Shown piece after piece: positions 27,528 through 36,070 of a DNA stretch of 64,000 bases; positions within the stretch are counted from its first letter, which is position 1, and every line of letters starts with the position of its first letter. The DNA is from Dyadobacter sp. CY347. Its GTDB lineage: Bacteria > Bacteroidota > Bacteroidia > Cytophagales > Spirosomataceae. Made by a program: the position numbers and the translations under genes. The stretch lies in assembly GCF_021502655.1 (NCBI RefSeq), contig NZ_JAKFFT010000002.1, positions 248,001 to 312,000 on the forward strand. Direction: 5' to 3'. The notes below the pieces were generated by a model. The model was not told where the DNA came from and made no database searches. It saw only the letters and a program-made list of their open reading frames with translations.

Positions 27528-28663
27528 CCCATTAATTCAAGGTCATAAGATTCCAGCATTTCAACGCGTTTGCCCATTTTCTTTTGGATAATCTTAAAAT
27601 GGTGCACGTCTTCCGGGCAGATTAAGGAGATCGCTTCTCCGGACGCTTCTGCCCGGCCAGTTCTGCCTATTCTATGAACATAGTCCTTCGGAGATCTCGG
27701 CAATTCAAAATTGATGACATAAGGAAGAAACTGAATGTCGATCCCGCGGGAAACGAGATCTGTGGCAACAAGCACGGTCAGTTTACCAGCTTTGAATTTG
27801 TTTAAAGCCTCTGTTCGCGCGCCCTGGCTTTTCTTGCTGTGCATCGCCATCGCCTGAATTCCATTTTTATTCAGTTTTTCAACCAGATTATCAGCTGTTC
27901 TGGTGGCAGACACAAACACCAGGACCTGTTTCATTTCCTGCGTTTTGATTAAATATCTCAGCAATGGTCCTCTGCGGTCGGGATCCACAAAATAGCCCGT
28001 TTGCTTAATCAGATCAAGGTTTTGTTCTTCTTCCTCGATCTCAATGCGCACGGGATTTCTAAGCTGCGTTTTGTTGATCTGATCAACTTCTTCGCCTAAT
28101 GTTGCGGAAAAGAGAATGCTTTGGCGTTTTTTAGGCAAAAGAAAAAAGATATCCTTCATTTCCTCCGCAAAGCCCAGATTCAGCATTTTATCAGCCTCAT
28201 CCAAGACCAGGATCTGCGTTTCCGAAATGCTAAGTGCCTTGTGGGATAACAGATCAATCAAACGCCCGGGCGTCGCGACTAAAATTTCAACGCCTTGCAA
28301 ACCAATCATTTGCGGGTTAATAGAAACACCGCCATAAACGGCCAGCGTTTTCACTTTCCGGGGAAGCCTTTCGCCAAATGTTTGAAAAACCACCGCAATC
28401 TGCACAGCCAGCTCGCGCGTAGGAACGAGGATCAATGCAGAAATATGCCTGTTCGCCGCCGCCGGTTTGTTTTGAAATAATTCCAAAATCGGCAGCACAA
28501 AGCTGGCCGTTTTCCCCGAACCCGTCTTTGCAATGCCCAGCACATCATTTCCTTTCAAAATAGCCGGAATTGCTTCCTGCTGAATTGGATAAGGTTGAGT
28601 ATAATTCTGTTCGGCAATGGTTTTTAATAATGGTTCGGACAAGCCAAGCGATTCGAAAGACAT
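27521..28663 (-). CDS. DEAD-box ATP-dependent RNA helicase (RhlE/DeaD-like)
   Basis: A 380-residue helicase core with every motif in order: Q-motif (NYTQPYPIQQEAIP), I (AKTGSGKT), Ia (PTRELAVQ), II (DEAD), III (SAT), V (RGIDIQ) and VI (HRIGRTGR). It lacks a long basic C-terminal extension, so it is a minimal helicase. The role is probably RNA remodelling in ribosome assembly or mRNA decay, particularly at low temperature. It is divergent from the serine hydrolase (129-base gap) and tail-to-tail with the sialidase-like gene. Confidence 0.92.
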   Translation of the reverse strand: MSFESLGLSEPLLKTIAEQNYTQPYPIQQEAIPAILKGNDVLGIAKTGSGKTASFVLPILELFQNKPAAANRHISALILVPTRELAVQIAVVFQTFGERLPRKVKTLAVYGGVSINPQMIGLQGVEILVATPGRLIDLLSHKALSISETQILVLDEADKMLNLGFAEEMKDIFFLLPKKRQSILFSATLGEEVDQINKTQLRNPVRIEIEEEEQNLDLIKQTGYFVDPDRRGPLLRYLIKTQEMKQVLVFVSATRTADNLVEKLNKNGIQAMAMHSKKSQGARTEALNKFKAGKLTVLVATDLVSRGIDIQFLPYVINFELPRSPKDYVHRIGRTGRAEASGEAISLICPEDVHHFKIIQKKMGKRVEMLESYDLELMGY

Positions 28664-28792
28664 AAAGTGCTGCGCAGTTGGTCAAAAATATTTTTGTAAG
28701 CACAAAGATACCATTACCGCAGACAAATCGTCCATGCCCCGTCCGCAGCCACCCGACCATTTGACTTTTCTGAACATTTATTCTCCATAGAC

Positions 28793-30385
28793 ATGTCTTA
28801 CAATCGCAGGGAATTTTTACAACAACTTGGATTTGGTGCATTACAATTAGGCATAATCAGCGCAATCCCGGCATCGGCCTGGGCTGCAACATTGCATTCG
28901 GGCTCACTACCACGCAGTTCGCCGGAATTGCAGGGATTATCGGCAAAAAGTATCTTGGATTTCACCAATGCTGTGGAGGCAGACAAATTAAATCTGCACA
29001 GCTTAATGATCCTTCGTCAGGGAAAAGTAGTTGCCGAAGGCTGGTGGGCGCCTTATGGCCCGGATATGAAGCATACGCTTTATTCGCTGAGCAAAAGTTT
29101 TACCTCTACCGCCATCGGATTGGCGGTGGGGGAGAAAAAATTGACCGTTGAAGACAAAGTTCTGTCATTCTTCCCTGATGATAAACCGGCAACAGTAAGC
29201 GCAAATCTGGCTGCAATGCGTGTGAAAGATCTGCTTACGATGTCGACCGGGCATGATAAGGACGCCACAGGGCCGGTTAGGGAGTCCAAGGAAAAGAATT
29301 GGGTAAAAGCGTTTCTCTCACTGCCTGTGGAGCATGAGCCGGGGACATTCTTTGTATACAACAGCGCAGCAACGTATATGCTGTCTGCGATCATTCAAAA
29401 ACTTACGGGGCAGACATTACTGCAATATTTAACACCACGGCTTTTCGAACCGCTGGGCATTGACGATCCGGATTGGGAAGTCGATCCGAACGGCATTAAC
29501 ACAGGCGGCTGGGGCCTTCGGGTGAAGACAGAGGATATCGCCAAATTCGGACAGCTTTATTTGCAAAAAGGGCAGTGGAACGGCAAACGCATTTTGTCCG
29601 AGGCTTGGGTTGAAGAAGCGACGCGTTCGCACATTATGTCCAAAGGCGGAGCCCGCAAACCAGAGGAAAACGATTGGCTGCAAGGTTACGGTTACCAGTT
29701 CTGGCGCTGCCGCAATGATGCTTACCGCGGCGATGGCGCTTACGGGCAATACTGCATTGTCATGCCGAAGGAAGATATGGTTGTTGCGATAACCAGCGAA
29801 ACGGGTGATATGCAAGGCATTCTGGACCACGTTTGGAAACACATTCTGGCTTCGGTGAAATCGGCCCGGGTACAGTCGGATAAGGACACACAGGCTGAGC
29901 TGCAAAAGAAACTGACAACACTTGCATTGCCGCTTACTGCCGGAAAACCAACCGCTGAGATGGCTGCAAAGCTTAATAATAAAAGCTTCAAAGTGGCTGA
30001 TAACAGTTTGAATGTGAATAAAGTATCCTTCGAATTCGAAAAGGGATGGTGTTTGTTCCGGTTATTTGATGACAAGGGTGAACATTTGGTCGTGAATGGG
30101 TTGGGCAACTGGAAAGTCGGGTTAACAAATCTGTCGGTAATGCCATTGAAACTCGTACTAACGCCTGTTCCCGGCGAAAAACTAACAAAAGTAGCCGGTA
30201 GCGGAGCCTGGATCGACGAAAACACATTCGAAATGACCTGGCGTTTCATCGAAACCGCCCATTACGAAACCGTAACCTGCAAATTCGAAGGCGACGCCGT
30301 AAACATCGAGTTCAAACGCAGCCTCGCAATCCTGGGAAAAACCAAGGATTCAAGGCCGGTTTTAAGCGGGAAGGTGATCGGTTGA
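28793..30385 (+). CDS. Exported serine hydrolase of the class C beta-lactamase/DD-peptidase fold
   Basis: A 530-residue protein with a Tat-like signal (NRREFLQQLGFGALQLG). The serine beta-lactamase-like domain (about 45-370) has the SxxK motif in YSLSKSFTST and the second motif YNS in FVYNSAATYML. A third-motif-like region is near YGQYCIVMPKEDMVV. The last 150 residues form an extra domain with strands and no recognised family. Such proteins are often esterases or D-amino-acid peptidases rather than beta-lactamases. It is followed by an unrelated toxin-antitoxin pair. Confidence 0.85.
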   Translation: MSYNRREFLQQLGFGALQLGIISAIPASAWAATLHSGSLPRSSPELQGLSAKSILDFTNAVEADKLNLHSLMILRQGKVVAEGWWAPYGPDMKHTLYSLSKSFTSTAIGLAVGEKKLTVEDKVLSFFPDDKPATVSANLAAMRVKDLLTMSTGHDKDATGPVRESKEKNWVKAFLSLPVEHEPGTFFVYNSAATYMLSAIIQKLTGQTLLQYLTPRLFEPLGIDDPDWEVDPNGINTGGWGLRVKTEDIAKFGQLYLQKGQWNGKRILSEAWVEEATRSHIMSKGGARKPEENDWLQGYGYQFWRCRNDAYRGDGAYGQYCIVMPKEDMVVAITSETGDMQGILDHVWKHILASVKSARVQSDKDTQAELQKKLTTLALPLTAGKPTAEMAAKLNNKSFKVADNSLNVNKVSFEFEKGWCLFRLFDDKGEHLVVNGLGNWKVGLTNLSVMPLKLVLTPVPGEKLTKVAGSGAWIDENTFEMTWRFIETAHYETVTCKFEGDAVNIEFKRSLAILGKTKDSRPVLSGKVIG

Positions 30386-30474
30386 GCGTTATAAGGATAT
30401 ACGTTATTGTATTTTGGTTCAAACGCTTAGTTTTGCAAGCGTTAAACCAATTCGTCACACACATTATCAAAAAC

Positions 30475-30678
30475 ATGGCATTACACCTCCATTGGATTAA
30501 AGAGAAGACATCCGTGAATGCAAAAAAGGAAGTTCGGGAAAACGATAAAAAGCAAGTGCCGCAAGACACGACCGAATATCTTTTGAGTGATTCTTTGAAC
30601 AAAGCGCGTCTTTTAAAAGCGATTGCAGATCTCAAAAACGGGAAGCTGAACATTCATGAACGCGAACTGATCGAATAA
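30475..30678 (+). CDS. Antitoxin-like protein partnered with a YoeB-family toxin
   Basis: The preferred start is ATG 30475, giving 67 residues (MALHLHWIKEK); an alternative upstream start at 30382 would add residues that look non-coding. The protein is short, charged and ends in KNGKLNIHERELIE, as small Phd/YefM-type or unclassified antitoxin tails do. Its TAA stop overlaps the toxin ATG by one base (TAATG), a typical antitoxin-toxin arrangement. The assignment is positional rather than motif-based. Confidence 0.65.
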   Translation: MALHLHWIKEKTSVNAKKEVRENDKKQVPQDTTEYLLSDSLNKARLLKAIADLKNGKLNIHERELIE

Positions 30679-30938
30679 TGAAGTTACTCTTCCACGACGA
30701 AGGTTGGGATGATTACTTATATTGGCAGGAAACGGACAAAAAAATAGTTAAGAAGATCAATGAGCTAATCAAGGCTTGCAGAAGATCCCCTTTTGACGGG
30801 ATAGGGAAACCCGAACCATTAAAAGGAGATCTTACTGAATGCTGGTCCAGAAGAATAACGGATGAGCACCGCCTCGTTTATGCCGTCGAAAACAGTACAA
30901 TCATTGTCCTGAAATGCAGGCACCATTATAAAAAGTAG
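30678..30938 (+). CDS. Txe/YoeB-family mRNA interferase toxin
   Basis: An 86-residue basic protein that closely follows the YoeB pattern: LLFHDEGWDDYLYWQETDKK at the N-terminus, then IGKPEPLKGDLTECWSRRITDEHRLVYAV and a C-terminal LKCRHHYKK. The conserved Glu, Arg and His-Tyr residues needed for ribosome-dependent mRNA cleavage are present. The gene overlaps its antitoxin by one base. Function as a toxin is inferred from the family; full-length, undamaged. Confidence 0.9.
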   Translation: MKLLFHDEGWDDYLYWQETDKKIVKKINELIKACRRSPFDGIGKPEPLKGDLTECWSRRITDEHRLVYAVENSTIIVLKCRHHYKK

Positions 30939-30990
30939 AATTCCTCAAGCCCAATTAACTATCAAACCTCATTTCAATTTCACTCCTTTT

Positions 30991-31545
30991 ATGAAAAAGA
31001 CATTTTTCCTTTCCTTGACATTACTAGTGATCACTTTTACCTCTCAGGCGCAGAAATTCAGGCCTTTGGATAAAAGTCCGCGTGATATTGCTTATTTCCC
31101 GGATCACTTTGCGCATGACCGGAAAGATGGCGAAAAGGCTTTGGTAAAAGTCTCATATAGCCGCCCGTTTTTGAAAGGAAGAGAAGTTTTTGGTAAACTA
31201 GAACCTTACGGAAAAGTATGGAGAACGGGCGCGGACGAAGCAACCGAGATCAAATTTTATCAGGATGCGACATTCGGAGGCAAGAAAGTTAAAGCAGGCA
31301 CTTATTCGATTTTCTCGATTCCTGGCGAAAAAGAATGGACCGTAATCCTGAGCTCAGACCTGGATTACTGGGGCGCTTATAAATACAAAGAAGGCAGCGA
31401 TATCCTGCGGGTAACGGCTCCTGTGAAAAAAGCGGAAGCACCGATCGAGAATTTTTCTATCGTATTTGAGAAAGTTTCAGACACTTCTGCGAAGATGTTT
31501 ATGGGTTGGGCCGATGCAGTGATTGAGGTTCCGGTTAGTTTTTAA
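30991..31545 (+). CDS. DUF2911 domain-containing exported protein
   Basis: A 184-residue protein with a signal peptide (MKKTFFLSLTLLVITFTSQAQ) and the DUF2911 core: VKVSYSRPFLKGREVFG, YGKVWRTGADEATEIKF, VKAGTYSIFSIPGEKEWTVIL and VFEKVSDTSAKMFMGWADA. The family is widespread in Bacteroidota, periplasmic, with no known function. It stands alone, followed by a terminator. Confidence 0.85.
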   Translation: MKKTFFLSLTLLVITFTSQAQKFRPLDKSPRDIAYFPDHFAHDRKDGEKALVKVSYSRPFLKGREVFGKLEPYGKVWRTGADEATEIKFYQDATFGGKKVKAGTYSIFSIPGEKEWTVILSSDLDYWGAYKYKEGSDILRVTAPVKKAEAPIENFSIVFEKVSDTSAKMFMGWADAVIEVPVSF

Positions 31546-31616
31546 ATGGTGAGTTCCGAATCGCGCTTCTTGCTAATGTGTTTTAAGTAAGCAAACTGGC
31601 ATCATTATTGTAAATG

Positions 31617-31658
31617 GCAGATCGTAGGTTGAAAAACCGATGATCTGCTTTTTTATTT
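31617..31658 (+). terminator. Terminator after the DUF2911 gene
   Basis: GCAGATC (31617-31623) pairs with GATCTGC (31642-31648), with an inner GGTT/AACC continuation. A TTTTTTATTTTT tail follows. Confidence 0.75.
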
Positions 31659-31673
31659 TTAAACCCCTAAAGA

Positions 31674-32942
31674 ATGAAGACAAATGGCCTCATACTTGCA
31701 TGCACCTTCCTGGCAATCACACTAGCCGGGTGCAGCACCAAAGTTAGCGATCAAGAAAAAGAAGCCGCTGCACAAAGCGGTCCTGATTCCGTAGAAACCG
31801 TTACAGATAGGCTAACATTACCCGCGCCATTTACGTCCGAATCGGTTGAAAACAGGCCCGAAGAAGCTGGCTGGCCCGAAGGAAAAATGCCAACTGCCCC
31901 AGCAGGTTTCACGGTTAGTAAATATGCAGATAAGCTGAAAAGCCCCCGCTGGACTTACATAGCCCCTAATGGTGACGTGTTTGTCGCCGAATCTAATACA
32001 AAAAAGAGCGCAGACAGGATTACCGTTTTGCGCGATGTAAATAAAGATGGCAAGCCGGAGATCAGGGAAATATTCATGGAAAACCTGAAACAGCCGCTCG
32101 GAATGCTTGTGCTGAAAGATTACTTCTATGTGGCCAATACAAATGGTCTTTACCGATATGCTTATAAAAGCGGCGACACGAAAATCACAAGCAAAGGTGA
32201 AAAAATCGTTGATCTTCCCGCTGGTGGTTATAATAATCACTGGACCAGGAACCTGCTTGCAAACGCAGACGGCTCCAAAATTTACATTTCCGTGGGCTCA
32301 GCCAGTAATGTGGCAGATCATGGAATGGATGAAGAAAAACGCAGGGCGAACATTTTGGAGGTTAACCCGGACGGAACCGGTGAAAGAATATATGCGAGCG
32401 GCTTGCGGAATCCGGTTGGTATGGACTGGGCTCCTGGCTCAAATACATTGTGGACGGCTGTGAACGAGCGCGATAAGTTGGGCGACGAGCTTGTGCCGGA
32501 TTACATTACCAGTGTGAAACAAGGCGGATTCTACGGTTGGCCTTACGCCTATTTTGGGAAAAATGAAGATCCGAGAAGAAAAGGTGAACGTCCTGATCTT
32601 GTCGCCAAAACGCTTGTGCCGGATGTGCCGGTGGGATCGCATACTGCCTCATTGGGACTTGCATTTTATGATAAAACACAATTCCCAGCCAAATATCAGA
32701 ATGGCGCATTCATTGGGCAGCACGGTTCTTGGAACCGCTCGAAGTTGTCGGGTTATAAGGTTGTTTTCGTGCCTTTCAAAAATGGTAAGCCTGCTGGTAA
32801 GCCGGAAGATTTTTTAACCGGATTCGTTGAAAGTGAAAAGAAAGTTTATGGTCGCCCAGTGGGAGTGACCGTCATGGAAGATGGTTCGATGCTGGTTAAT
32901 GACGATTCGGCGGGGACGATATGGCGCGTAAGCGCAAAGTAG
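31674..32942 (+). CDS. PQQ-dependent sugar dehydrogenase (sorbosone dehydrogenase family), lipoprotein
   Basis: A 422-residue lipoprotein (signal ending TLAGCS). Its beta-propeller follows the membrane-anchored sorbosone dehydrogenase pattern: PRWTYIAPNGDVFVAES, VLRDVNKDGKPEIRE, GLYRYAYKSGD, YASGLRNPVGMDWAPGS, GGFYGWPYAYFG and AFIGQHGSWNRSKLSGYKV. It probably oxidises an aldose or sorbosone using PQQ in the periplasm. It is a distant paralogue of the gene at 876-2081, with different motifs. A clear terminator follows 25 bases after the stop. Confidence 0.85.
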   Translation: MKTNGLILACTFLAITLAGCSTKVSDQEKEAAAQSGPDSVETVTDRLTLPAPFTSESVENRPEEAGWPEGKMPTAPAGFTVSKYADKLKSPRWTYIAPNGDVFVAESNTKKSADRITVLRDVNKDGKPEIREIFMENLKQPLGMLVLKDYFYVANTNGLYRYAYKSGDTKITSKGEKIVDLPAGGYNNHWTRNLLANADGSKIYISVGSASNVADHGMDEEKRRANILEVNPDGTGERIYASGLRNPVGMDWAPGSNTLWTAVNERDKLGDELVPDYITSVKQGGFYGWPYAYFGKNEDPRRKGERPDLVAKTLVPDVPVGSHTASLGLAFYDKTQFPAKYQNGAFIGQHGSWNRSKLSGYKVVFVPFKNGKPAGKPEDFLTGFVESEKKVYGRPVGVTVMEDGSMLVNDDSAGTIWRVSAK

Positions 32943-32967
32943 AAAATTAGCTGTGGGAGATAAGATA

Positions 32968-33000
32968 GCGGCCTGGTTGCGTAACCGGGCCGCTTTTTTT
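32968..33000 (+). terminator. Rho-independent terminator after the second sugar dehydrogenase
   Basis: GCGGCCTGGTT (32968-32978) and AACCGGGCCGC (32983-32993) pair with one wobble over a GCGT loop, followed by seven T residues (32994-33000). Confidence 0.9.
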
Positions 33001-33038
33001 GGTTTTGATAAATAAAATAAAAATATATAAGATTTCAC

Positions 33039-33069
33039 TTGCAATTATATACCGATTGGTATATTTTTG
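33039..33069 (+). promoter_or_regulatory. Promoter of the TetR gene (-33 TTG, -7 TATTTTTG)
   Basis: TTG at 33039-33041 and TATTTTTG at 33062-33069 have a 20-base spacer and match the Bacteroidota housekeeping promoter (TTG-N19-21-TAnnTTTG). The TetR operator 33047-33064 lies between the two boxes and overlaps the -7 box, so binding should block transcription. Confidence 0.7.
33047..33064. promoter_or_regulatory. TetR-family operator 1 (autoregulatory)
   Basis: ATATACCGATTGGTATAT is an inverted repeat with 7-base arms and a four-base centre. It shares its arms with the palindrome at 33691-33710, and it sits inside the promoter of the TetR gene. Confidence 0.8.
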
Positions 33070-33088
33070 TATCGTTAATTTGAAGCAC

Positions 33089-33673
33089 ATGACTAAGGCA
33101 GAAAAAACCAGGCAATTTATCATTGAAAAAACGGCACCGATTTTTAATGTTAAGGGCTATTCAGGAACTTCAATTAATGATATGATCGAGGCAACCGGCC
33201 TGACGAAAGGAAGCATTTATGGAAATTTCCGGAACAAGGACGAAGTGGCCCTGGCGGCTTTTGATTTTAACCTGAAAAAAATGTTCACCGCCGTGCAGGC
33301 TGAAATGGATGCGCAGAAATCTGTGAAAGAAAAGTTGCTGGTGTATGTGCGCATTTACGAAAACTTCCTGACTTACCCGTTTCCCGAAGGCGGCTGTCCC
33401 ATTCTCAATACTTCTATCGAAGCGGACGACACACATCCGCCGTTGCGCCAAAAAGCGGCTGACGCCATTTATTCGTGGAAAAATAAAATCGAAGCCTTGA
33501 TTAAAAAGGGGATTGTTGATAATGAGCTGAGTGCCAATCTGGAACCGGAAGAAGTGGCTATCACATTGATCGCATTGGTCGAAGGAGGGATTATGATCAG
33601 TAAAGTTACGGGTAAGCTGCAATACAGGACGGCGATTATGAAGGCAGTGAAAAAGATGATTGACGATTTGTAA
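33089..33673 (+). CDS. TetR/AcrR-family transcriptional regulator
   Basis: Starting at ATG 33089 gives 194 residues; an in-frame upstream start would run through the promoter and operator, so it is rejected. The DNA-binding helix-turn-helix is INDMIEATGLTKGSIYGNFRNKDEV (shown across residues 29-52). The C-terminal ligand domain has FPEGGCPILNTSIEADD, typical of the YcdC/QacR-like subgroup. Palindromic operators lie in front of it and in front of the next gene. It therefore probably represses itself and the SDR/DUF2798 pair until a small ligand binds. Ligand unknown. Confidence 0.9.
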   Translation: MTKAEKTRQFIIEKTAPIFNVKGYSGTSINDMIEATGLTKGSIYGNFRNKDEVALAAFDFNLKKMFTAVQAEMDAQKSVKEKLLVYVRIYENFLTYPFPEGGCPILNTSIEADDTHPPLRQKAADAIYSWKNKIEALIKKGIVDNELSANLEPEEVAITLIALVEGGIMISKVTGKLQYRTAIMKAVKKMIDDL

Positions 33674-33690
33674 CTATTTTTTTAAACATG

Positions 33691-33710
33691 AATATACCGA
33701 TCGGTATATT
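33691..33710. promoter_or_regulatory. TetR-family operator 2 upstream of the SDR gene
   Basis: AATATACCGATCGGTATATT is a perfect 20-base palindrome 32 bases before the SDR start. Its arms match operator 1. TATTTG at 33715-33720 is a partial -7 box next to it. It probably lets the TetR regulator control the SDR-DUF2798 genes separately from itself. Confidence 0.8.
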
Positions 33711-33742
33711 CTAATATTTGATTTATTTAAACAAAAGCAAAA

Positions 33743-34492
33743 ATGAAAACGACTGGAAATACAATTTTGATCACAGGAGGAAGCGCAGGAATCGGATTTG
33801 AGATTGCGAAGATTTTTTCTGAAAAAGGAAACAATGTGATCATCACCGGCAGGAACGAAGCGCGTCTTAATGAAGCAGTAGCGAAACTCAAAAATACAAC
33901 GGCAATCGTGGGCGACGTTGCTAACAAGCAGGATGTGGACCAACTGGTAGCAACATTAAAAAGCGATTTCCCGAACCTGAACATTGTGATCAACAACGCG
34001 GGTGCGGCATCTTACTATTTCCTTGATAGCGTGGACGATGTTTACGAAAGGGCAGAAGGAGAAATTGTGACCAACTATTTATCGATTGTCGGCATAAATC
34101 AGAAACTGGCGCCACAGTTAAGCAAACAGGCGGAATCTGCCATTGTCAACGTTTCAAGCATTGCCGCTTTCGTGCCCAATCACGTAATCCCGACTTACGC
34201 CGCGAGCAAAGCAGCATTGCATTCCTACACGCAATCACTTCGGTTAACATTAGCGAAGACAACTTCCACAAAGGTTTTTGAACTGATGCCGCCCTTGGTT
34301 AACACAGATTTTTCAACCGAAATCGGAGGAGAAAACGGCATTCCGCCACGTGAAGTAGCCGAGGCCTTGTTTAACGCCTTTGAAACGGATACATATGAAA
34401 TACGCGTTGGCCGGACCGCGGAGCTGTTTGGATTATTCCTACAATCGCCCGAACAAGCGCTTTTGGCAATGAATCCGGGAAGTGCAGCCTGA
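33743..34492 (+). CDS. Short-chain dehydrogenase/reductase (DltE-like SDR)
   Basis: A 249-residue Rossmann-fold enzyme with the cofactor motif TGGSAGIG near residue 12, NNAGAA in the middle and the catalytic Ser...YxxxK set (NVSSIAAF, then YAASK). The TGRN motif suggests NADP preference. SDRs of this group reduce a carbonyl on a small lipid or xenobiotic substrate. Operator 2 lies just upstream, so expression should respond to the TetR protein; a quinone or aldehyde detoxification role is possible but not shown. Confidence 0.88.
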   Translation: MKTTGNTILITGGSAGIGFEIAKIFSEKGNNVIITGRNEARLNEAVAKLKNTTAIVGDVANKQDVDQLVATLKSDFPNLNIVINNAGAASYYFLDSVDDVYERAEGEIVTNYLSIVGINQKLAPQLSKQAESAIVNVSSIAAFVPNHVIPTYAASKAALHSYTQSLRLTLAKTTSTKVFELMPPLVNTDFSTEIGGENGIPPREVAEALFNAFETDTYEIRVGRTAELFGLFLQSPEQALLAMNPGSAA

Positions 34493-34541
34493 CATTCAAG
34501 TATCGGCCGGTAACAACTTCAAAACTTAACAAAATAAAAAA

Positions 34542-34778
34542 ATGAAGCAGAGAATTGCGTTTGCCATGATTATGGGAGTGATCACTACGGGTATAATTTC
34601 CTTTAGTTTGGTTTCTATAAATATTGGATTTGTTGCCAATTTTTTGGTGATTTGGCTGAAATCCTGGATCATGGCCTATATGCTGGTTATTCCGGTGATA
34701 TTAATAGTAGGTCCAAGAGTGCAAAAAATGGTGGAAGCCTTATTCAAAGATGCAGTAACTCAGGAGTTTGACAAATAG
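34542..34778 (+). CDS. DUF2798-family small membrane protein
   Basis: A 78-residue protein with two transmembrane helices (about 7-30 and 40-60) and the DUF2798 pattern: AFAMIMGVITTGIISFSLV, IWLKSWIMAYMLVIP, ILIVGPRVQKMV. Homologues often sit beside TetR-type regulators in other bacteria. It lies 49 bases after the SDR and 33 bases before fabF. It is probably transcribed with the SDR; its function is unknown. Confidence 0.82.
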   Translation: MKQRIAFAMIMGVITTGIISFSLVSINIGFVANFLVIWLKSWIMAYMLVIPVILIVGPRVQKMVEALFKDAVTQEFDK

Positions 34779-34811
34779 CGCCTGATGTTGTCGAGAAAAT
34801 TCTAAATTTTT

Positions 34812-36062
34812 ATGAGAAGAGTAGTTGTTACTGGTTTGGGAGTTATTTCTCCCCTCGGAAATTCCGTAGATGAATTTTGGGAAAATATTGTGAATGGTAA
34901 AAGCGGTGCTGCTACCATTACGAAAATGGATGTTTCTAAGTTTAAGACGCAATTCGGCTGTGAAGTCCGGAACTTCGTTGCAGAGGATTATATCGATAAA
35001 AAAGAGCTCAAAAAATACGATCTGCACACGCAATACGCGATTGCAGCATCCGATACAGCCATCAAAGACGCGGGACTTGATTTCAGCACGATCGAACTCG
35101 AAGACCGTTACGACATGGGCGTGATCTGGGCCACGGGAAATGGTGGAATGGGCACTTTTGAAGATCAGTTGCTTGAATTTCATGCATCGGGTGGTGTGCC
35201 GCGTTTCAGTCCTTTCTTTATTCCAAAAATGATCGTGGACATTGCAGCCGGCGTCATTTCGATCCGTCATAAATTGCACGGTCCTAATTATTGCACCGTT
35301 TCTGCCTGTGCATCTTCCAATACGGCGGTGATCAGCGCATTTGACACTATTAAAATGGGCAAAGCAAAGCTGATGGTCGCAGGAGGCTCGGAGGCAGCGA
35401 TCATTTATTCGGCATTGGGTGGATTTGGTGCGGCTCAGGCGTTGTCCAAACGCAATGATGCCCCCGAAAAAGCATCCCGCCCGTTCGATAAAGACCGGGA
35501 CGGTTTCGTTATGGGCGAAGGAGCGGCGGCATTGATTCTCGAAGATCTGGACTATGCAGTGGCCCGCGGAGCAACCATTTATGCTGAAATAGTAGGAGGC
35601 GGAATGGCAGCAGACGCTTACCACCTGACAGGCACGCCGCCAGACGGAATGGGCGCAGCGCTGGGAATGAGAAAGGCTTTGAAAGAAGCAGAAATCACGC
35701 CCGACAAAATCGATTATGTGAATGCGCACGCTACTTCAACCGGTTTGGGCGATATGAGCGAACTGAACGGCATCAAGACTGTTTTTGGCGATCATCAGGT
35801 TGCGATCAGTGCCACAAAATCAATGACCGGCCACTTGTTAGGCGCTGCCGGAGCCATTGAAAGCATTGTGTGCGCGCTGGCTGTGAAGCACGACATTATC
35901 CCGGGAACGATCAACACAGAAACCCTGGACGATGCCACGCCGGAAGGACTGAACATTATATTAGGTGATTCTGTGAAGCAAACCGTGAATTACGCGCTGA
36001 ACAACACATTCGGTTTCGGCGGCCACACGGCTACTTCTATATTCAAAAAATACACTGAATAG
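34812..36062 (+). CDS. fabF: Beta-ketoacyl-ACP synthase II
   Basis: A 416-residue condensing enzyme with the KAS II triad visible: Cys in VSACASSNTAVI, His in VNAHATSTGLGD and His in KSMTGHLLGAAGAIE, plus the PFDKDRDGFVMGEGA segment and the glycine-rich C-terminus NNTFGFGGHTA. It elongates fatty acyl chains with malonyl-ACP and is full length. No acpP lies next to it, so it may be a second copy. It follows the DUF2798 gene by 33 bases and may be read from the same transcript. It ends 8 bases before the convergent HAD gene. Confidence 0.92.
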   Translation: MRRVVVTGLGVISPLGNSVDEFWENIVNGKSGAATITKMDVSKFKTQFGCEVRNFVAEDYIDKKELKKYDLHTQYAIAASDTAIKDAGLDFSTIELEDRYDMGVIWATGNGGMGTFEDQLLEFHASGGVPRFSPFFIPKMIVDIAAGVISIRHKLHGPNYCTVSACASSNTAVISAFDTIKMGKAKLMVAGGSEAAIIYSALGGFGAAQALSKRNDAPEKASRPFDKDRDGFVMGEGAAALILEDLDYAVARGATIYAEIVGGGMAADAYHLTGTPPDGMGAALGMRKALKEAEITPDKIDYVNAHATSTGLGDMSELNGIKTVFGDHQVAISATKSMTGHLLGAAGAIESIVCALAVKHDIIPGTINTETLDDATPEGLNIILGDSVKQTVNYALNNTFGFGGHTATSIFKKYTE

Positions 36063-36070
36063 CCCGCAGG

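Noticed and set aside
34740..35729. 329-codon minus-strand open frame opposite fabF
   Set aside because: It lies entirely within a highly conserved fabF on the other strand, has His/Cys-rich composition and no recognisable motifs, so it is a shadow frame.
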